Shown here: positions 60,076 through 64,000 of the stretch, piece by piece
Layout of the letters: each line of letters begins with the position of its first letter
Numbering within the stretch: the first letter of the stretch is position 1
The notes under the pieces: model-generated
What the model saw: only the letters and a program-made list of their open reading frames with translations
Database searches by the model: none
Told to the model about the DNA's origin: nothing
DNA from: Novosphingobium sp. ST904
GTDB lineage: Bacteria > Pseudomonadota > Alphaproteobacteria > Sphingomonadales > Sphingomonadaceae
Assembly: GCF_001298105.1 (NCBI RefSeq)
Contig: NZ_LGJH01000156.1
Span: 62,001 to 126,000 of the forward strand
Direction of reading: 5' to 3'
DNA length: 64,000 bases
Position numbers and translations under genes: made by a program

Positions 60076-62330
60076 TGGCGGTCACGCGCCGGGGTATCCT
60101 GATCGGCGCGCTGGCAGGCGGCGGGCTGGCAGTGGGATATCTCCTGCGCCCGCGCCGCTTTCCGATGCCCTTGGAACCGGGCCGGGACGAATATGCGTTC
60201 GGGGCCTGGATCAAGATCGCCGCTGACGGGGTGGTGAGCGTGGCCGTGCCCCAGGTGGAAATGGGGCAGGGAATAACCACGCTGTTGCCGCAAGTGGTGG
60301 CCTACGAACTCGGCGCCGACTGGCGGCAGGTGGCCGTCGAGCCCGCGCCTGTAAGCGCGATCTACGCCAATGCCGTGCTCGCCGCGAAATGGGCGCCGCT
60401 CTGGCTCCCGTTGTTGCCGGAGATCGCCGAGAATCCCGATGGCTTCGCCGCGCGCCGCTTTGCGCAGGACCATCGTTTCAACGTCACGGCCGACGGCACC
60501 TCGCTGGCCGCATACGAGGGTCCGGCCCGCGCCGCCGCCGCTTCGGCCCGCGCGCTGCTCGTGCAGGCGGCGGCTGCCCGCTGGGGCGTTGCCCCGGAAC
60601 AATGCGAAGCGGCGAACGGCCTTGTCCTGCATGAGGGCAAGCGCTTGCCCTTTGGCCCGCTCGCCGCCGAGGCAGCAGGGTTCTCCCCGCCCGATCCGCC
60701 GCCCCTGCGCGCGGATGCCATGGCGGAGAAGCCCGGAGAGTTTCCGCCCGGTGCTCCTTTGCGCTGGCCCCGCCTCGACCTGCCGTCCAAGGTCGATGGA
60801 TCGTGGACTTTTGCCGGAGACGTGCGCCTGCCGGACATGTTGCGCGCGGCGATCCGCCAAGCGCCCATCGGCAAGGCGGAACTCTCGGGTTTTGACGAAA
60901 GCGCGGGGAAGGGCCTCAAGGGTTTCAGCCGTTTCGTGCGCGGGCCTGACTGGATCGCCGCGCTGGCGGGCGACTGGTGGACTGCCGAAGCCGCGCTAGA
61001 CCGCGCCAGGCCGCGCTTTCGCGTCGCCCGCGGAAGTGACAGCAGCGAGGCCGACAATGCGCTGGACGAGGCCATGCGCATGGGCACGCCCACCCGCCTT
61101 CACGCAGAGGGCGACATGGCGGCGATCGAGGGGGGCTTGCCGGTCCAGATCCGCTACGAGGTCGCCCCGGCCGTCCATGCTGCGATCGAGACCGGGAGCG
61201 CCACCGCGCGCTTCGAGAATGGCCGCCTCGAACTCTGGATCGGGACCCAGGCGCCCGAGGCGGCGCGCGAAGCCGCCGCTACCGCGCTGGGACTGCGTGC
61301 GGCGGATGTCGTCCTTTATCCGATGCCGATCGGTGGCAGCTTCGACCGGCGGCTGGAATGCGCCCACGCCGCACAAGTCGCGCTGCTGGCGAAGGAGGCC
61401 GGCCGCCCGGTGCAACTCACACTCTCGCGGCGGCAGGACCATTTCGCGGCTTATCCGCGCACGCCGGCCGTGGCGGTCATGGCGGCGCGAACCGACGCGG
61501 AAGGGGGCGTGGCAGGCTGGCGCGCCCGCATCGCCGTGCCCGCTACCGCGCGGGAGTTCGGGCGTCGGTTCTTCTCCGGCGAAGCCTCGTTCGGTGCACT
61601 CGACGCGGTGGCCGATGTCGCCGATCCGATGGCGCTGGAAGGTGCGGTCCCGGCCTATGCAGTGCCCAGCCTGGCTGTCGACCATGTGCCCGCCAATATC
61701 GGTCTTCCGACCGGGCGGATGCGCGGCAATGCCCATGGCTATACCGCCTTCTTCAACGAGAGCTTCGTGGATGAACTGGCGCACCGCGCCGGACGCGAGC
61801 CCCTGGCCTATCGCATGGCCATGCTGGGGCACGACCCGCGCCTTGCCGAATGCCTTCAGCGCGCGGCGGGGCTTGCGCAATGGGGCGGCGGCGGGGACAG
61901 CAGCGGGCAAGGCATCGCGTGCCACCTGATCGGGGAGGGGCGCATCGCCGTGGTCGCCTCGGCCCGGCGTGACGAGAACGGGGTGCGGGTGGAGAAACTC
62001 AGCGCCGTTGCCGACATCGGCCGCATCGTGAACCTCGATATTGCCCGTCAACAGATCGAGGGCGGGCTGGTCTTCGGTCTCGGCCTCGCGCTGGGATGCA
62101 GTCCAAACTATACGGGAGGCAGGCCTGACAGCGAACGGCTGGCCGAACTTTCCCTGCCGACGCTGGCTGACTGCCCTGCCATAGAGGTGGACTTCATCGA
62201 AAGCACCGACGATCCTGCCGATCCGGGGGAACTGGGCGTAGCCGTGGTCGCCCCGGCTGTCGCCAACGCACTCTATTCGGCTACGGGATTGCGATTCCGC
62301 CGCCTTCCGCTTTTTGCCGAGGACATGTGA
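60075..62330 (+). CDS. Molybdenum hydroxylase large subunit (isoquinoline 1-oxidoreductase beta-like)
   Basis: 751 aa from ATG 60075. A Tat-type signal (VTRRGILIGALAGGGLAVG) leads to a xanthine-oxidase-family catalytic body: MGQGITTLLPQVVAYELG near the start, GGSFDRRLECAHAAQVALL and GELGVAVVAPAVANALYSATG near the end, the last holding the expected catalytic glutamate. This is the IorB/CODH-like class that binds molybdopterin cytosine dinucleotide and acts in the periplasm. The [2Fe-2S] small subunit (IorA) normally encoded next to it is absent here. The substrate is an aldehyde or N-heterocycle by family. It overlaps mrp and hemH by one base each. Confidence 0.9.
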   Translation: MAVTRRGILIGALAGGGLAVGYLLRPRRFPMPLEPGRDEYAFGAWIKIAADGVVSVAVPQVEMGQGITTLLPQVVAYELGADWRQVAVEPAPVSAIYANAVLAAKWAPLWLPLLPEIAENPDGFAARRFAQDHRFNVTADGTSLAAYEGPARAAAASARALLVQAAAARWGVAPEQCEAANGLVLHEGKRLPFGPLAAEAAGFSPPDPPPLRADAMAEKPGEFPPGAPLRWPRLDLPSKVDGSWTFAGDVRLPDMLRAAIRQAPIGKAELSGFDESAGKGLKGFSRFVRGPDWIAALAGDWWTAEAALDRARPRFRVARGSDSSEADNALDEAMRMGTPTRLHAEGDMAAIEGGLPVQIRYEVAPAVHAAIETGSATARFENGRLELWIGTQAPEAAREAAATALGLRAADVVLYPMPIGGSFDRRLECAHAAQVALLAKEAGRPVQLTLSRRQDHFAAYPRTPAVAVMAARTDAEGGVAGWRARIAVPATAREFGRRFFSGEASFGALDAVADVADPMALEGAVPAYAVPSLAVDHVPANIGLPTGRMRGNAHGYTAFFNESFVDELAHRAGREPLAYRMAMLGHDPRLAECLQRAAGLAQWGGGGDSSGQGIACHLIGEGRIAVVASARRDENGVRVEKLSAVADIGRIVNLDIARQQIEGGLVFGLGLALGCSPNYTGGRPDSERLAELSLPTLADCPAIEVDFIESTDDPADPGELGVAVVAPAVANALYSATGLRFRRLPLFAEDM

Positions 62331-63337
62331 TGCCCCCCAAAGACAGAACTTCCGCCGCCGCGGGCGAGATCGGCGTGCTGCTGGTCAACCTCGGCACGCC
62401 CGACGCTGCCACCCCTGCCGCAGTCCGTCGCTATCTCGCGGAATTCCTCTCCGATCCGCGCGTCGTGGAGATTCCGGCCATCGCCTGGAAGCCGATCCTG
62501 CACGGTGTGATCCTGCGGACCCGGCCTGCCAAGTCCGCTCATGCCTATCGTCAGGTCTGGACCGAAAAGGGCTCGCCGCTCGCTGCGATCACCGCCGCGC
62601 AGGCGGCAGGGCTTCAGGCCTTGCTGGGGACTCGCGCGAAGGTCGACTGGGCGATGCGGTACGGCAATCCTGCCATTCCCGCGCGTCTGCAGGCGATGAA
62701 GGATGCAGGCTGCGACCGGATACTCGTCGCGCCGCTCTATCCCCAATACTCGGGGGCGACGACGGCCTCGGTGATGGACAGGCTGGGCGAGGCGCTGCGC
62801 GCCATGCGTTGGCAGCCCGCGATCCGCACCCTGCCGCCCTATTTCGGCGATGCCGTCTATATCGGCGCGCTGGAGGATGATCTGGTCCGTCAGATCGGGG
62901 GGCTGGACTTCGTGCCGGAAGTGCTTCTGCTGTCGTACCACGGAATGCCCCAGCGAACCGCGGATCTCGGCGATCCCTATCACTGGCACTGCCGCGAGAC
63001 CTCGCGCCTGTTGACCGAACGCCTGAATCTGCGCGTTCCGGGATTACGGATTGAAACGAGCTTCCAGTCGCGCTTCGGCAGGGCAAAGTGGCTGGAGCCG
63101 TCCACCGAAGACGTGCTGGCGGCAGAGGCGAAAGCGGGCACGACCCGCATCGCCGTAGCGGCGCCGGGCTTCTCGGCAGACTGCGTGGAAACGCTGGAGG
63201 AACTGGCGATTCGGGGTAGGGAGGTCTTCGAGGAGGCCGGAGGCCGCGAGATGGCCGTACTGTCCTGCCTGAATGATGGCGCGTCGGGCATGGAGATGCT
63301 GCAAGCGCTTGTTAATCGGGAACTTTCCGGTTGGTGA
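62330..63337 (+). CDS. hemH: Ferrochelatase
   Basis: 335 aa from ATG 62330 (MPPKDRTS), overlapping the previous stop by one base; GTG 62327 is possible. It has GVLLVNLGTPDAATP at residues ~13-27, RILVAPLYPQYSGATTASV near 130 and the catalytic histidine in LLSYHGMPQR near 205, with FQSRFGRAKWLEPSTED later. It inserts Fe2+ into protoporphyrin IX, the last step of heme synthesis. No membrane segment is seen, so it is peripheral. The unit mrp-Mo hydroxylase-hemH groups three metal-cofactor genes. Confidence 0.95.
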   Translation: MPPKDRTSAAAGEIGVLLVNLGTPDAATPAAVRRYLAEFLSDPRVVEIPAIAWKPILHGVILRTRPAKSAHAYRQVWTEKGSPLAAITAAQAAGLQALLGTRAKVDWAMRYGNPAIPARLQAMKDAGCDRILVAPLYPQYSGATTASVMDRLGEALRAMRWQPAIRTLPPYFGDAVYIGALEDDLVRQIGGLDFVPEVLLLSYHGMPQRTADLGDPYHWHCRETSRLLTERLNLRVPGLRIETSFQSRFGRAKWLEPSTEDVLAAEAKAGTTRIAVAAPGFSADCVETLEELAIRGREVFEEAGGREMAVLSCLNDGASGMEMLQALVNRELSGW

Positions 63338-63360
63338 CAAGGATTTAACAGCCGCGTTTC

Positions 63361-63388
63361 TTGACTATCGATGGCTTCGTTCTACTCC
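63361..63388 (+). promoter_or_regulatory. Sigma-70-like promoter before the 3' regulator gene
   Basis: TTGACT, 16 nt, TACTCC, 32 nt before the ATG at 63421. The -35 matches well; the -10 is only partial. Confidence 0.4.
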
Positions 63389-63420
63389 TGTTCCTGATTG
63401 TTGGAATGGGGCGAACGGTC

Positions 63421-64000
63421 ATGTGGAACACCGATGCCACCGATTTTTCCTATGGAACGTCGCAAGACGTGTCCGGAGGAAGATCGGTTTCACTATCAAT
63501 CTTTGCGGATCGGGCACACTTGCGCTCGACCATGCAGGAAGATGCCGCGGGTGCCGGCCTCCACGTCGCTTTCGCTGGATCACTCGGCGATCTACCTGCC
63601 GCGGAGGGGCGCTCGCTCGGCGATGTCGTCATGCTTGATTGCCCCGTCATCGATGCTGCAACCCTGGCGGCGCTTGCACGGCTGGACCTGCGTGCAGCGG
63701 GCGGTGACACGCGGTTGATCGTATCCACCAGCGTCGAGATGCTGGATGAGGTATTCGCCTGCATGGACATGTCGATGCCGGTGCTGCTGGTCGATCCCAA
63801 CCGCGCGGAGCGGGTGATCGCATTGGGGCAGGTCATGGCCGGTTTCCCCGCTGCCCGGCTGCGTGAATTGTCTGAAGACGATCGCTTGATGCTGCTTCGT
63901 CTGAGCGAGCAGGTCGGGCAGATCGCCGGCCATATGGACAGGCTGGCGCCTGCAGGACCGGCGCGGGCAGGGCGATCGGGCGCTTCTGCCGAGGCCCCGG
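63421..64000 (+). CDS. N-terminal part of a sphingomonad MarR/winged-helix regulator (cut by window edge)
   Basis: 193 codons from ATG 63421 stay open to the window end (MWNTDATDFSYGTSQDVS). The fragment has a beta-alpha sensor-like part (LSIFADRAHLRSTMQED, LGDVVMLDCPVIDAATLAAL, DTRLIVSTSVEMLDEVFACMD) and a helix RLRELSEDDRLMLLRLSEQVGQI. From memory this matches the front of a sphingomonad family whose C-terminal part, beyond the window, is a MarR-type winged helix. Target genes unknown. It lies 83 nt after hemH and may have its own promoter. Confidence 0.75.
   Translation, partial: MWNTDATDFSYGTSQDVSGGRSVSLSIFADRAHLRSTMQEDAAGAGLHVAFAGSLGDLPAAEGRSLGDVVMLDCPVIDAATLAALARLDLRAAGGDTRLIVSTSVEMLDEVFACMDMSMPVLLVDPNRAERVIALGQVMAGFPAARLRELSEDDRLMLLRLSEQVGQIAGHMDRLAPAGPARAGRSGASAEAP

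Overview
The window is GC-rich (about two-thirds G+C by eye), gene-dense chromosomal DNA from an alphaproteobacterium, most likely a sphingomonad of the Novosphingobium type. The clues are the gene families (DUF4169 protein, HflKC, MJ0042 zinc-ribbon protein next to ftsEX, a HisC-TyrC pair divergent from metX-metW), the TTG/GTG starts with GGAG ribosome sites, and an EcfG-type promoter. The genus is an inference. I see no insertion sequence, phage, CRISPR array or other clear island.

Layout. 1-3.5 kb: end of an ArsC-family reductase, nicotinamide riboside uptake and kinase pair, ubiG, lysC. 3.5-7.5 kb: a DUF2239 gene fragment, a CoA-transferase, a TPR/O-GlcNAc-transferase-like protein and tRNA-Gly. 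7.7-15.7 kb: thioredoxin-TPR protein, Lon-N-domain protein, PBP1A, a dienelactone-hydrolase-like lipoprotein, VOC protein, purU, nitronate monooxygenase and a small membrane protein. 15.8-22 kb: catalase, then a biotin operon read right to left (bioF, short esterase, bioC, bioD, bioA). 22-28 kb: L,D-transpeptidase, MBL-rhodanese protein, a small exported protein, a HerA-like ATPase with two small partners, a nucleotidyltransferase and tRNA-Leu(GAG). 28.4-32.5 kb: zinc-ribbon protein, ftsE, ftsX, a DUF218 protein and plsC. 32.5-37.8 kb: transglutaminase-like protein, TyrC-type prephenate dehydrogenase, hisC, then metX-GNAT-metW. 37.8-43.4 kb: two VOC paralogues, a glutathione transferase, an NDUFA9-like epimerase, tRNA-Leu(CAG) and a large PQQ dehydrogenase. 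43.6-48.8 kb: two DUF2171 proteins, nrdB, a nuclease, a PilZ protein, a membrane protein and a carboxylesterase. 48.8-55.2 kb: NupC-type transporter, queuosine-precursor transporter, argB, a lipoprotein, yggT, folD, an exported protein and marC. 55.2-59 kb: DegP/Q protease, hflC, hflK. 59-64 kb: mrp, a molybdenum hydroxylase subunit, hemH and the start of a regulator.

Many genes are joined by 1-4 nt stop/start overlaps: pnuC/kinase, bioF/esterase/bioC, bioD/bioA, hisC/tyrC, metX/GNAT/metW, ftsE/ftsX, hflK/hflC, mrp/Mo-hydroxylase/hemH. They are probably translationally coupled.

The most striking property of the raw sequence is its frameshifts. At least eleven conserved genes, including essential or near-essential ones (ftsX, folD, metX, bioC, tyrC), are each broken by one or more small indels. 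Most can be repaired by changing one base in a 1-2 base run. This looks more like consensus sequencing error than real gene decay. Those genes are listed as frameshifted, with the break position, and may be functional in the organism.

No clearly new multi-gene system stands out. The best leads are the PQQ dehydrogenase with cytochrome c and an extra C-terminal beta-type domain, the HerA-like ATPase operon, the short esterase in the biotin operon, the catalase with a CxxCH motif, and the EcfG-type promoter in front of a DUF2171 gene.
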